A DNA stretch of 64,000 nt, from contig JBEKYC010000001.1 in NCBI GenBank assembly GCA_049511415.1, forward strand, positions 62,001-126,000, in the 5' to 3' direction. Under the pieces are notes generated by a model. The model made no database searches. It saw only the letters and a list, made by a program, of their open reading frames with translations, and was not told the DNA's origin. A program made the position numbers and the translations under genes. Positions 33,890 through 42,294 of the stretch are shown in pieces (the first letter of the stretch is position 1; each line of letters starts with the position of its first letter). This DNA is from Bog-159 sp049511415 (lineage in GTDB: Bacteria > Acidobacteriota > Terriglobia > Bryobacterales > Bryobacteraceae).

Positions 33890-36847
33890 CTATTTCAGCG
33901 GCACGGTCAGTTCCAGCCGCACCCCGTGTCCCGACGCGGCCGCCACGATCAAGCGCCCGCCCATCTGCTCCGCCCGCAGTTTCATATTGCGCAAGCCGTT
34001 TCCGTGATCTCCCGCCTCGCTGAACCCGCGTCCATCGTCCACGATTTCGGCGCGCAGTCGGCCATCCTCCACCGCGATCGTCAGTTTGGCCGAGGCGCAC
34101 TGCGCATGCCGGGCGATGTTGTTCAGCGCTTCCTTGAAGATCAGAAACAGGTGGTGGCGCTGCTCCGGCGTGAGCTTCACCTTTTGCGGCTCCGGGGGCT
34201 CCTCTAACGACCACGCAATCCCTTGCGCCTCCAGCACCGCGGCGGACTGCCTCACCCGCGTAATCACGTTCCGCAGATCGTCCCGCCGCGGGTCGGTGGA
34301 CCACACCACGTCGCTCAGCGACCGCGCCAGGCCGCGCGCCATCGCCGCCACTTCGCTCGCCATCTCAAACGCTTCCGGCCGCGCGCCGTCCACCTGCTGC
34401 TTCACCGCTTCGCTCAGCAGCGCCATCCCCGACAAGCTGCTCCCGATGTCGTCGTGCAGGTCCGTGGCGATGCGCGTGCGCACCCGCTCCACCTCCAGCA
34501 GGCGATTCAAATTGTAGCGGTACGCGCCGTACAGCAGCGCGCCGCACCCCAGCAGGGCCGCCAGCCGGAACCACCAGCGTCCCCACACCGGCGGCAGAAT
34601 CGTAAAATCGATTTCGGCGGGCGTCTGGCTTTCCTGCCCCTCCGAATTCACGGCTTTCACCAGAAAGTGGTAATTCCCCGGTTCCAGGCCGGGATAGTTC
34701 ACCTCATGATCCGTGCCCGGCTTCTGCCAGCCCGGCTCGCCGCCCTCCAGCGTGTATGTGTACCGCAAATTCGCTTCGGGTTGGTCGCTGAAACCCACAA
34801 ACGCCGCCTGAAATTGATTCTGGGAAGGTTGCAAATCTCCGCGCCGGATGCGCGTCTCGCCCACTGGCGAGACCGGGTAGCGCTCCCGCCCGATGCGCAG
34901 ATCCGTGATCCGAATGGTCGGCCTCATCGGTGGCCGGTCGGCGGTTGGGGACAGCCGCGAGAGACCCTGCGTGGTCGCGAACCAGAGATTGCCCGCGTCG
35001 TCCCTGGCTGCCGTCGTGATGTTTCCGCGCGCCAACCCATCCGCCACCGAGAACTGTTTGATGTAACCCGTTCGCGGATCCAATCGGTCCACGCCTTTCA
35101 CCGTCGCCGCGTAAATGCGCCCCGTCGCGTCCCCTGTGATGCACACCACCGAGTCGCTCGAAAGCCCATCCGTGGTTCTGTACAACCGCACGCCGAAATG
35201 CGGACTGCCGGGACGATCGATCACTCCCAGTCCTTTGTCGGTAGCCAGCCACATTCGCCCTGCGCCATCCACGTACAAATCGCTGATGCCCGGCGGCACG
35301 CCATCCTTCGCCGTGAACCGCCTGAATTGCGCGCCGTCGTAACGGAACAGATCGTCGGCCTGGGCCATCCAGATGTTGCCGTCCCGGTCCTCGCCGAATG
35401 CATCGACCGCATCTTTTCCACTGGGGCCGCCCTTAACGAAGGAGACCGTCTTCGTAGCGGGGTCCCAGCGCAGGATCTCCAAACCGCCCACCCGCCCAAC
35501 CTTCGCCGAAGCCCAAATGCCGCCCTTGGAGTCCTCGAAGACCTGGAACACCGCGCTGCCCCGCGCATAACAAGCCTCTGGCTGTCCGTCGGGCAGTGTC
35601 CCTCTCGGGGTCGCCGCGTAAGTAACTAGCCCCATCTGCGTCGCCGCCCACCAGGCGCCGCTGCGTGCCTGCAGCAGGATATTGTGCCCCCAGGATGCTT
35701 GCTTGTTGAAACCCTTTACGTTCCCGGCGTGGAACCTGGCGCCATCGAACAGATTGACGGCATCGTTTACGCTTTCCGAAGCCGTCACCGCCAGAATCGT
35801 TCCTTCGCGGCCCTTAAAAACCGACCACACGCGATCCGTCGCCAGCCCGTCCTGTTCCCGGAATGTGGTGAATCCGCCGTGCAGGATTTTCATCGCGCCG
35901 GCGGCTTCCGTTCCCGCCCACATATCCCCCGCGCGGTCCTTGGCCAGTGAGTTCACCTGCCGGTCGATCAGTCCCTGCGCGCGCGTGAGCATCCGCAGCA
36001 CCGGCGTGGGGCTGCCCGGAAGCCACTCGACGATCCCGGCGCTGGCGCCGGCCCACAGGTACCCGTCCGGCCCCTCTGCCAGCGAAGTCACGTCCAGCCC
36101 TTTGACTCCCCCCGCTTCCCTGAAGATCCGCTGAACGCCAAACTTGCCCTCCTTCTCCGCATCCCGCATCGCCACCAAACCGTCTTGGGTCGCGGCCCAA
36201 ACCCGGCCGTAACGGTCCTGTAATAGCGCCCGCACATTCTCGGTCGTTCCCGGCATCTCGATGTGCTTTGCCGCGCCATCGCGTGCGACCACATAGATTC
36301 CCAGCCGCGTGCCCACCCACAGCCTGTGGCCGGCGTCCTCCATCAGACTCGTAACCATCACGTGCTTGTACCCGGGTGGCGGCGGCAGCGGCTGGCGGCG
36401 GAATCGATGCCCGCTCACCAGTTCGAACAAACCTCCGCGCGTCCCGCACCAGATTCTGCCGCCGGATTCCTGCAACAGGGCGTGTACCGCGTTCTCATCC
36501 GCGTTGCCGCCGGGCGTGTACGTAGTGAATTTCCCGCCGTCCTCGGCGCGGAACTGAATGAGTCCGTCTGGCGTGCCGCCCAGGTATTCGCCGCTGCGCG
36601 TCTCCAGCAGCACCCTCACGAATCGCTGCGGCAGCCCCTCCGCCTCGCCGAAGTTGACGAAGCGGTATCCGTCGAACCGCGACAGCCCTTCCGGCGTGCA
36701 GAACCAAACGAAGCCGCGGGAATCGGCTACGATTCTGCCCACGCTGTTCGACGCCAGGCCCTCACCCGTCGAATAGGACCGGATCGGCAGCAATTCTGCC
36801 CTCAGGGACAAAGGTAGGGCAATAGCCAGGGCGGCCCACCGAATCAA
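33890..36847 (-). CDS. Periplasmic-propeller sensor histidine kinase
   Basis: A 985-aa membrane sensor kinase. An N-terminal signal ('WAALAIALPLSLRAE') precedes about 620 residues of two-component-regulator propeller repeats ('GEGLASNSVGRIVADSRGFVWFCTPEGLSRFDG', then 'DRAGDMWAGTEAAG'-type blades), a Y_Y_Y domain (~660-735), one transmembrane helix (~745-765) and the cytoplasmic kinase. The dimerisation/phosphotransfer helix carries H798 in 'DLHDDIGSSLSGM' (HisKA_3); the ATPase has 'FKEALNNIARHA' and 'VDDGRGFSEAGDHGNGLRNMKLRAEQMGG'. This architecture resembles the sensor part of Bacteroides hybrid two-component systems, but here the regulator is a separate gene 66 bp downstream. The ligand is unknown. 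Confidence 0.93.
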   Translation of the reverse strand: MIRWAALAIALPLSLRAELLPIRSYSTGEGLASNSVGRIVADSRGFVWFCTPEGLSRFDGYRFVNFGEAEGLPQRFVRVLLETRSGEYLGGTPDGLIQFRAEDGGKFTTYTPGGNADENAVHALLQESGGRIWCGTRGGLFELVSGHRFRRQPLPPPPGYKHVMVTSLMEDAGHRLWVGTRLGIYVVARDGAAKHIEMPGTTENVRALLQDRYGRVWAATQDGLVAMRDAEKEGKFGVQRIFREAGGVKGLDVTSLAEGPDGYLWAGASAGIVEWLPGSPTPVLRMLTRAQGLIDRQVNSLAKDRAGDMWAGTEAAGAMKILHGGFTTFREQDGLATDRVWSVFKGREGTILAVTASESVNDAVNLFDGARFHAGNVKGFNKQASWGHNILLQARSGAWWAATQMGLVTYAATPRGTLPDGQPEACYARGSAVFQVFEDSKGGIWASAKVGRVGGLEILRWDPATKTVSFVKGGPSGKDAVDAFGEDRDGNIWMAQADDLFRYDGAQFRRFTAKDGVPPGISDLYVDGAGRMWLATDKGLGVIDRPGSPHFGVRLYRTTDGLSSDSVVCITGDATGRIYAATVKGVDRLDPRTGYIKQFSVADGLARGNITTAARDDAGNLWFATTQGLSRLSPTADRPPMRPTIRITDLRIGRERYPVSPVGETRIRRGDLQPSQNQFQAAFVGFSDQPEANLRYTYTLEGGEPGWQKPGTDHEVNYPGLEPGNYHFLVKAVNSEGQESQTPAEIDFTILPPVWGRWWFRLAALLGCGALLYGAYRYNLNRLLEVERVRTRIATDLHDDIGSSLSGMALLSEAVKQQVDGARPEAFEMASEVAAMARGLARSLSDVVWSTDPRRDDLRNVITRVRQSAAVLEAQGIAWSLEEPPEPQKVKLTPEQRHHLFLIFKEALNNIARHAQCASAKLTIAVEDGRLRAEIVDDGRGFSEAGDHGNGLRNMKLRAEQMGGRLIVAAASGHGVRLELTVPLK

Positions 36848-36988
36848 CGGATCTCCTCCGTGATTAGTGTATCTCCTGTCGCCCGCCGCCTCCGCTAAAT
36901 CTGCTTCTGCGACTTAACCGGGCGTACTGTCTCGCCGCAGTCGGCCGCGACGATGGAGCTGCCGAGGTATATCGTGAGGTTTTGGAGC

Positions 36989-37213
36989 TCAATCCGTCAG
37001 CTGGTTCGCAATTGGGTCCGGCAGTTGACCATGCGTCGCGTGGGAGTTGGTGGGAGAAATGCCCACCTCGGCCGCATTGAATGCGAGATACGGCTGGCTG
37101 GGAGTTGCGGTATCGGTGGCTGCCGCGATGCCGGGGAAACAGGCCGCGGCCAGCCAGGCCCACGCGAGAAGGCGCGAAGAGGCGGACAGTTCGTAGTGAA
37201 ATCGAAATCTCAT
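36989..37213 (-). CDS. Small secreted protein, possibly a remnant
   Basis: A 74-aa product from ATG 37213, which has AGAGGAG six bases upstream. Residues 10-34 form a clear signal peptide ('LLAWAWLAAACFPGIAAA'), followed by about 40 residues without recognisable motif ('SQPYLAFNAAEVGISPTNS'). The good ribosome-binding site and signal argue for a real gene; the short mature part may mean that a longer secreted protein was truncated. It lies between the histidine kinase gene and an exported protein on the same strand. Confidence 0.45.
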   Translation of the reverse strand: MRFRFHYELSASSRLLAWAWLAAACFPGIAAATDTATPSQPYLAFNAAEVGISPTNSHATHGQLPDPIANQLTD

Positions 37214-37463
37214 GGCAACTCCTCTTGCCGGCGAATCCCGCCGGCGAGCGATGAGGGTATATGCCACACGCCTGAGCCACGCTGTCCCAGGTTCAGGAGA
37301 AGCTGATCGTTACTGTGACCTGGGGAGGCAGGGCTCGCGGGTGAAGGGCCGGTGGGAGGACCGCTCGCGGAGTAGCAGTTGTTTTTGAAAGCCCGGGACC
37401 TGTTTGCCTTAGCCGGTTATTCTTTCGACTGGAAAGCGACTCTAACCCCTTGCTTGCTCAAGC
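37214..37463. other. Intergenic region, no gene seen
   Basis: About 250 bp upstream of the small secreted protein gene and downstream of the 670-residue-frame exported protein gene. No conserved coding segment, RNA or strong terminator is recognised. Confidence 0.4.
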
Positions 37464-39413
37464 CTAATCCCGCCGCGCCGCATCGCTCTGCGCCGCCACC
37501 GTCACCGTCATCGTCGCGCTGACCAGCGTCTGCGGATTCCAAACCGTCACCGTCAGTTGGTCCCCCGCCGCCATGGGACACATGCCGTTCTGATTCACAT
37601 TCGCAATCAGCGATATGGAAGTGTCCGACCATTCCCCCATCTGCACCGTGCAAGCGTCGCCCGCGTGGCCCGCGCTCCAATTCTGCGTCACATCCGTGAT
37701 CTGGATGTAAAACGAATCCCCCGTATACGGCAGCCCCAGCGGAAAACTGCCGAATCCGCCGGTCACCGCCAATATGCTGATGGGCGGCTGCGCCTGCACC
37801 ACCACCTGATTGCAACCCGGTTTGGAGCACTGTGTCGTCACCGCCGCGATCTGCGGTGTGGTCGGAGTCAAAACGCCGCACGAGGGCGATACTTCCCCCG
37901 GACCCACCGGGAATGCCGCGCAGGAACTGTTGCCCGTCAACTCACTCGCGATGGTCGGCAGGCTCGCGGCTACCGGGTAATCGATCACCGGCGCATACAA
38001 ACCCATCAGCCCCTTGCCCGCCGTGGTGGCTTGCCCGCTCTTATACGGCACCAGTTCGCCCGCGCAATCGAATGACGCCGCCGGCAGGATGTTCCGGATC
38101 ATGATCTGGTTCAACGCCGCATCACTGCCGTACGGCGAAGTGGTGAGGTCCACCCAGGTGTATCCGTTGGCCGGCGTCACCCAGGAAGGCTGCGCCGTGC
38201 CGGTGCCCGCGATCAGCGTGACAAAACCGTTCGGATCTTGCACCATCGGCGTGCACGCCTGAATCGGGTTTGTCGGGCAACTGTCCGGCACGCTCGCCAG
38301 CGTGCTGCCTCCCGGAATGTCGAACGACACGCTCTCGTACCGCATCTGCTCGTTCCCCGTGCGCGAACATCCGTCCGTGCACGGCGTCGGCGGCGTGGTG
38401 GGCGCCCGGAATCGCATGCGCAGCACCTCCCCGGCACTCGCCAGCGTCGCGGGCAGCCCGGACGGCACATAAGCATAGAGATAACTGCCCTCCGGCACCG
38501 GCCCCGGAATATACTCGTCCCCGCGCACGATCTGCATCTGGCTCGTCGGAATGATGCCCCAGCATTGCGTCGCTTGCCAGCTCGCGTAGAAATTGTGCTC
38601 CTGCACCTGCTGCTGGTCCAGCCAGCCATTCCCCGTATCCGTGACGATCGTCAGAATGTTCATCGATGCCACCATCGATGCCGGATACGCGCACCCCGAA
38701 GCCACATCGCGCACAATGATGTGCGGCTCGGTCGAGTTGGTGGAAGGTGTCAGATCCAGGTAGTTGCGCACGATCAGCGCGCCCGCCGTGTTCGGATTCG
38801 TGTGCTCCGCTGTGTCCACCAGGTGCAGCGGCATGGTGGGATTGTCATGAAAAAATGTCGCGTCCAGATTCCAGTTCATGAATGCATGCCGCAAAGTGCC
38901 GTCCATCGCATTCACATCGAAGTTGTACCCGGTCACCACGCACCCCGGCTCCAGAGTCCCGGGAGTCCCTCCCAGATTGATGGGCACGGCGTACTCCTGC
39001 CCTTTCACGAATGCCACGCCCGGCTGGTACGGATTCACGCCCGAGGCCGTCAGCGGCGTAATATTGGTATCCGTCAGGCTCTGGCTGATGGCCGAATGGT
39101 CATCGTTGATATCGATCGAGAAGTACCGCGCGTTCGGAAAATCTCCCACAATCACCAGTTGGTACGGCGGAATAGTCGGGTCGATCCGGAAAAAAATCTT
39201 GTTGTACTCCGTATCCAGGTCGCCCCACTGATTCCCGGCTCCGTGGCCCGTAACAAAGTCGTTGTAATAACAACTGTTGTCAAAATTGCTGAAGAAATTG
39301 CCCTGTGTGAATGAGCTTGGATTGAAAGTGGTCGGACATGTGGCGGCATTTGCGCCTGCCGCCAGCCAGACAAAGCTGGTGAGCAGCAGGCACGCGTTGA
39401 GGCGAAATTTCAT
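37464..39413 (-). CDS. Large secreted protein of unknown function
   Basis: About 649 aa from ATG 39413 ('MKFRLNACLLLTSFVWLAAGANA' signal peptide; GGAAGG upstream). The frame is open 21 codons further without a site. The mature protein is rich in Cys, Pro, Thr and Asn. An early segment ('KIFFRIDPTIPPYQLVIVGDFPNARYFSIDIND') is faintly like DUF1214-type domains; the last ~110 residues ('VVVQAQPPISILAVTGGFG', 'DSFYIQITDVTQNW', 'LTVTVWNPQTLVSATMTVTV') look like an Ig/TIG-like beta domain. No catalytic motif or anchor is apparent. I do not recognise the family; likely an exported structural or binding protein. Confidence 0.7.
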   Translation of the reverse strand: MKFRLNACLLLTSFVWLAAGANAATCPTTFNPSSFTQGNFFSNFDNSCYYNDFVTGHGAGNQWGDLDTEYNKIFFRIDPTIPPYQLVIVGDFPNARYFSIDINDDHSAISQSLTDTNITPLTASGVNPYQPGVAFVKGQEYAVPINLGGTPGTLEPGCVVTGYNFDVNAMDGTLRHAFMNWNLDATFFHDNPTMPLHLVDTAEHTNPNTAGALIVRNYLDLTPSTNSTEPHIIVRDVASGCAYPASMVASMNILTIVTDTGNGWLDQQQVQEHNFYASWQATQCWGIIPTSQMQIVRGDEYIPGPVPEGSYLYAYVPSGLPATLASAGEVLRMRFRAPTTPPTPCTDGCSRTGNEQMRYESVSFDIPGGSTLASVPDSCPTNPIQACTPMVQDPNGFVTLIAGTGTAQPSWVTPANGYTWVDLTTSPYGSDAALNQIMIRNILPAASFDCAGELVPYKSGQATTAGKGLMGLYAPVIDYPVAASLPTIASELTGNSSCAAFPVGPGEVSPSCGVLTPTTPQIAAVTTQCSKPGCNQVVVQAQPPISILAVTGGFGSFPLGLPYTGDSFYIQITDVTQNWSAGHAGDACTVQMGEWSDTSISLIANVNQNGMCPMAAGDQLTVTVWNPQTLVSATMTVTVAAQSDAARRD

Positions 39414-39497
39414 GGCGGCGCGGCCTTCCCTGTTGTGGCCAGTATACAACAACCGAGGGTCGACCTCAGCCCGCACGGGCTTCTTAGCCCCGCCCGC

Positions 39498-40322
39498 CTA
39501 CTTCTCCGCCTCCACCGCCCACCCCGCCGGCGCCTGGAATAACGCCGCATCCGGCTCCCCGCGCCGTATATTCGTCAGCCGTTCCGTGCTGTCGCCCATC
39601 ATCGGGTCCGTATGCTTCGACATCACCGTCACGTGCAGTTCCGGCGACTCCCAACGCTCGCTCACAATCTGCAGCGCCCGGTCGTTGCCGATCTGCCCCT
39701 GCGGGATCGCAATCGTCGTGCGCGTCCCTTCCACTTCCACGCCCTCCATGAACTGCTTGCCCAATGCCTCGGGCTTTCCTTCACCACCCGCGTTCATGGT
39801 CCCGCCGGCAAAGAACACCGGTCCATCATCGCGTACCACTACGGCGGTGTTCCTGAGAGCGCGCTGATCGGCGGCCATCTCCGCCCGCACCTTCACTTGT
39901 TGCGCGTCAGCCATCATTTTCGTGGTGGCCAGCCCGCGCGACAAACTCATCTTGCGCACGGTCTGTCGCTGCATGTCCAGAACGTAGCTGACGCCTGCCA
40001 CCGGGTCCGAGATCCACACATCGTCCCCGCTCTCGCGCCGTACGCGGCCCTCTGCGTCCCGGTAAATCGTGTAAGTCTCCTGCCGGTTGATGTGCGTGCC
40101 GTCGCCCAGCGTCTGCGTCGTCTCCGTCACACCGTCAGCCGCATACGGTGCGCCCTTCACCGTCGGTCCCATCATGCCGAATCTGACGACTCCCACCGAG
40201 TCTAACCGTACTGTTGCCAACTTCTCCGCTGCCAGCTTCGCCTTGTCCACGCCGTCTTCCTGCCCCCAGGCCGCGCCGCAAATCACGCAGCCGGCCACTG
40301 CCGTCATGCAAATCCGTCTCAT
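39498..40322 (-). CDS. Secreted protein encoded with an ECF sigma/anti-sigma pair
   Basis: About 274 aa. ATG 40322 is chosen because AAGGAGAG lies seven bases upstream. Signal peptide 'RRICMTAVAGCVICGAAWGQ' is followed by an alpha/beta protein with 'RQETYTIYRDAEGRVRRESGDDVWISDPVAGVSYVLDMQRQTVRKM' (split in DNA only by normal codons), 'EGVEVEGTRTTIAIPQGQIGND' and 'RGEPDAALFQAPAGWAVE'. This type of periplasmic protein recurs with acidobacterial ECF operons, but its role is unknown. The gene starts 19 bp after the anti-sigma stop and is the third gene of the operon; it may feed envelope status to the anti-sigma factor. Confidence 0.75.
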   Translation of the reverse strand: MRRICMTAVAGCVICGAAWGQEDGVDKAKLAAEKLATVRLDSVGVVRFGMMGPTVKGAPYAADGVTETTQTLGDGTHINRQETYTIYRDAEGRVRRESGDDVWISDPVAGVSYVLDMQRQTVRKMSLSRGLATTKMMADAQQVKVRAEMAADQRALRNTAVVVRDDGPVFFAGGTMNAGGEGKPEALGKQFMEGVEVEGTRTTIAIPQGQIGNDRALQIVSERWESPELHVTVMSKHTDPMMGDSTERLTNIRRGEPDAALFQAPAGWAVEAEK

Positions 40323-40341
40323 ATCTGCTCTCCTTTTTGAA

Positions 40342-40908
40342 TTACTCGATAAACCGTATCGCACGCGCCCGTCCGTCCTCGCCCACCACCACGTCCGCGG
40401 CCAGTGACCTGCCGGATACCGGCACCATTACCCGCACCACCATGCCGACCTGTATCGGATCGGCGCCTGCCAGCGCCATGAATTCTCCCATCCGCGGTTG
40501 CGGCCGCCGCCTCCGGCGTACCCGAGCCGTCTTTACGGGCAAGCTTTGCCGCACGGGTGGCACCGCCGGAACCGTCGCCGCCAAGGGTCTGCTGGCCGTC
40601 ACGATTACAGGTTTCCGCGCCGGTTTGCCGGCCGTCAAAATCACCGCGATCGCGGCCGCCATCGCGCCTGCCAGAATTCCCGCCGTCCATCGCCGGCTTG
40701 TGCGTGGTTTCCGTATAACTGCCATGTCCTCCGGCGCCAGTGCGTCCAGCAGTTCATCCACCCGCAGCACTGCGCCTTTCATCTGCTCCAGCCGCGCCCC
40801 GCACTCCGCGCACTGCGCCATGTGCCCGTCCGCGCGGCACACCTGCGCTTCCGTTAGTTCTCCATCCAGGTACGCCCGTAGCGTGCCCGCGTCCAGGCAA
40901 TTCCTCAT
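40342..40908 (-). CDS. Membrane anti-sigma factor (zf-HC2)
   Basis: Anti-sigma factor, 188 aa. The N-terminal zinc-binding anti-sigma domain has H29, C33 and C36 in 'DGHMAQCAEC' plus an upstream Cys, the HxxxCxxC form that clamps ECF sigma factors. One transmembrane helix follows ('TAGILAGAMAAAIAVILTAG', ~75-95), then a Pro/Arg-rich linker and a periplasmic C-terminal part ('PIQVGMVVRVMVPVSGR'). The start overlaps the sigma gene stop (ATGA), giving coupled synthesis. It should hold the sigma factor at the membrane until an envelope signal arrives. Confidence 0.9.
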   Translation of the reverse strand: MRNCLDAGTLRAYLDGELTEAQVCRADGHMAQCAECGARLEQMKGAVLRVDELLDALAPEDMAVIRKPRTSRRWTAGILAGAMAAAIAVILTAGKPARKPVIVTASRPLAATVPAVPPVRQSLPVKTARVRRRRRPQPRMGEFMALAGADPIQVGMVVRVMVPVSGRSLAADVVVGEDGRARAIRFIE

Positions 40909-41447
40909 GATTCACCCCCGTACATCGCGCGATACCGCTTCTCAAAATCGGCCGATGCGCGCGCCAGCAGCGTCCCCACCGAAGCCGGTTTCAACGCCAG
41001 CGCGTCCGCCAGTTCCCCGTACGATAGCCCCGCATGCCGCAGCAGTAACAACCGTGCCGAAACCGGCTTCAGCGCCGCCAATACGGCCTGCACGCGCAGC
41101 CGCCGTTCCGCCCGCAATACATCCGACAGCGGATCCCCCGGGCTCCCATGCCGCGCCGTCTCCTCTGCCGCCGCTTGCTCGTGCCGCAGCCGCCGCGACT
41201 CCATCCGCAAGGCATCCAATCCCAGATTCACCGCTGTGCGATACAGCCAGGCATCCAGATTGTTCTCCTGCCGGAACAATGCCGGCCGCTTCGAAAGCTT
41301 CGAGAATACTTCCGCCGCCAGTTCCTCCGCCCGTCCCCGGTCGCCCGTAATCCGCGTCAGCAGACCCGCCAGCCGCGGATATTGCACGCGAAAAACATCT
41401 TCGAAGCTCGCCTCGATCGAATCCACTGTTATAAGAACGACGGCCAC
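40905..41447 (-). CDS. ECF RNA polymerase sigma factor
   Basis: Extracytoplasmic-function sigma factor, 180 aa. Sigma region 2 reads 'FEDVFRVQYPRLAGLLTRITGD', 'AEELAAEVFSKL' and 'LDAWLYRTAVNLGLDALR'; region 4 reads 'VLAALKPVSARLLLLRHAGLSYGELADALALKPASVGTLLARA'. The annotated GTG 41447 is one of two possible starts; GTG 41426 would begin just before the conserved domain. It is the first gene of a sigma/anti-sigma/secreted-protein operon and divergent from a DinB-like gene 41 bp away. Its target promoters are unknown. Confidence 0.9.
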   Translation of the reverse strand: MAVVLITVDSIEASFEDVFRVQYPRLAGLLTRITGDRGRAEELAAEVFSKLSKRPALFRQENNLDAWLYRTAVNLGLDALRMESRRLRHEQAAAEETARHGSPGDPLSDVLRAERRLRVQAVLAALKPVSARLLLLRHAGLSYGELADALALKPASVGTLLARASADFEKRYRAMYGGES

Positions 41448-41488
41448 CGCCCGAATATGACACCCCCGCGCTTGTCATAATATTCCTG

Positions 41489-41971
41489 ATGCCCTCCGAT
41501 CCCAAGCGCGATCTTCTCCGCCACACCGTCGCCACTCTCGCCTACCGTGGCGGCAAGACCCTCCGCGGCGCGCCCGCTGAATTCGCCACCTACAAAGCCG
41601 GCGAATCCACGCGCACGCCCGCCCAGATCCTGGCCCACATAGGCGATCTGCTCGATTGGTCGCTCTCCGTAGCCGCCGGTAACGAGACCTGGCACAACTC
41701 CGCGCCGCTGCCATGGGACGAAGAAGTGCAGCGCTTCTTCGCCGCCCTCGCCCGCTTCGATGCCTTTCTGGCCTCTGACGCGCCGCTGGCCGAATCCGCC
41801 GAAAAGCTATTCCAGGGACCCATAGCCGACGCCCTCACGCACGTCGGCCAGATCGCCATGCTGCGCCGCATGTCCGGCGCCCCCATGCGCGGCGAAAACT
41901 ACCTCCGCGCCGAAATCGCCTCCGGCCGCGTAGGCCCCGAACAAACCAAACCCCGCCGCGAATTCGACTAG
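41489..41971 (+). CDS. DinB-like four-helix metal-binding protein
   Basis: A 160-aa DinB/YfiT-superfamily protein. The fold's first helix ('RDLLRHTVATLAYRGGKTL') is followed by the metal-ligand His in 'PAQILAHIGDLLDW' and the second ligand pair in 'ALTHVGQIAMLRRM'. Members use a divalent metal in thiol-transferase or hydrolase-like reactions; the substrate cannot be told here. CATAAT at 41476-41481 ends only 7 bp before the ATG and no ribosome-binding site is seen, so the mRNA may be leaderless. It is divergent from the ECF sigma operon. Confidence 0.8.
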   Translation: MPSDPKRDLLRHTVATLAYRGGKTLRGAPAEFATYKAGESTRTPAQILAHIGDLLDWSLSVAAGNETWHNSAPLPWDEEVQRFFAALARFDAFLASDAPLAESAEKLFQGPIADALTHVGQIAMLRRMSGAPMRGENYLRAEIASGRVGPEQTKPRREFD

Positions 41972-41994
41972 GAGTCTGTGGGGCAGCCTTTCTG

Positions 41995-42017
41995 CGGAGG
42001 GCTTTAGCCCGCCTCCG
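41995..42017. repeat. GC-rich palindrome after the DinB-like gene
   Basis: CGGAGG (41995-42000) pairs with CCTCCG (42012-42017) around GCTTTAGCCCG, whose core is GGGC-TTTA-GCCC. It lies 23 bp after the stop codon and lacks a U-run. The tetraloop-like TT(C/T)A core recurs at 46705-46738. Confidence 0.45.
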
Positions 42018-42294
42018 GCTGATACCGCGCGCGATGTAGCGGTAAAGCGCGTCTCGCGGCGATAGCCAATCCACTAATGATCGGCTTGGCCTTCAAGCAT
42101 CCCCACAGATGCATTGAATTGCATCCAATGATTAGCAATTCACCCAAAAAGGACCCGACAATTAGGAATCGGATGTAGTAAGCAGGACTCCTTAGCGGCC
42201 ACCACAAGACGAACAGCCTCTGCACCGGCAAGAACAATGGCGCCCACGCGACCAGGTTCCAAGAAAGAACTGTGCGGCCCGCCTATGCTATCGT
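42018..42294. other. Intergenic region, no gene seen
   Basis: About 280 bp between the DinB-like gene and the dehydrogenase gene. Short open frames exist on both strands but none has a ribosome-binding site, codon bias or recognisable motif. Confidence 0.4.

Noticed and set aside
42004..42237. 77-codon minus-strand frame with a hydrophobic part
   Set aside because: No ribosome-binding site, no family, and its end overlaps the palindromic repeat; treated as chance.
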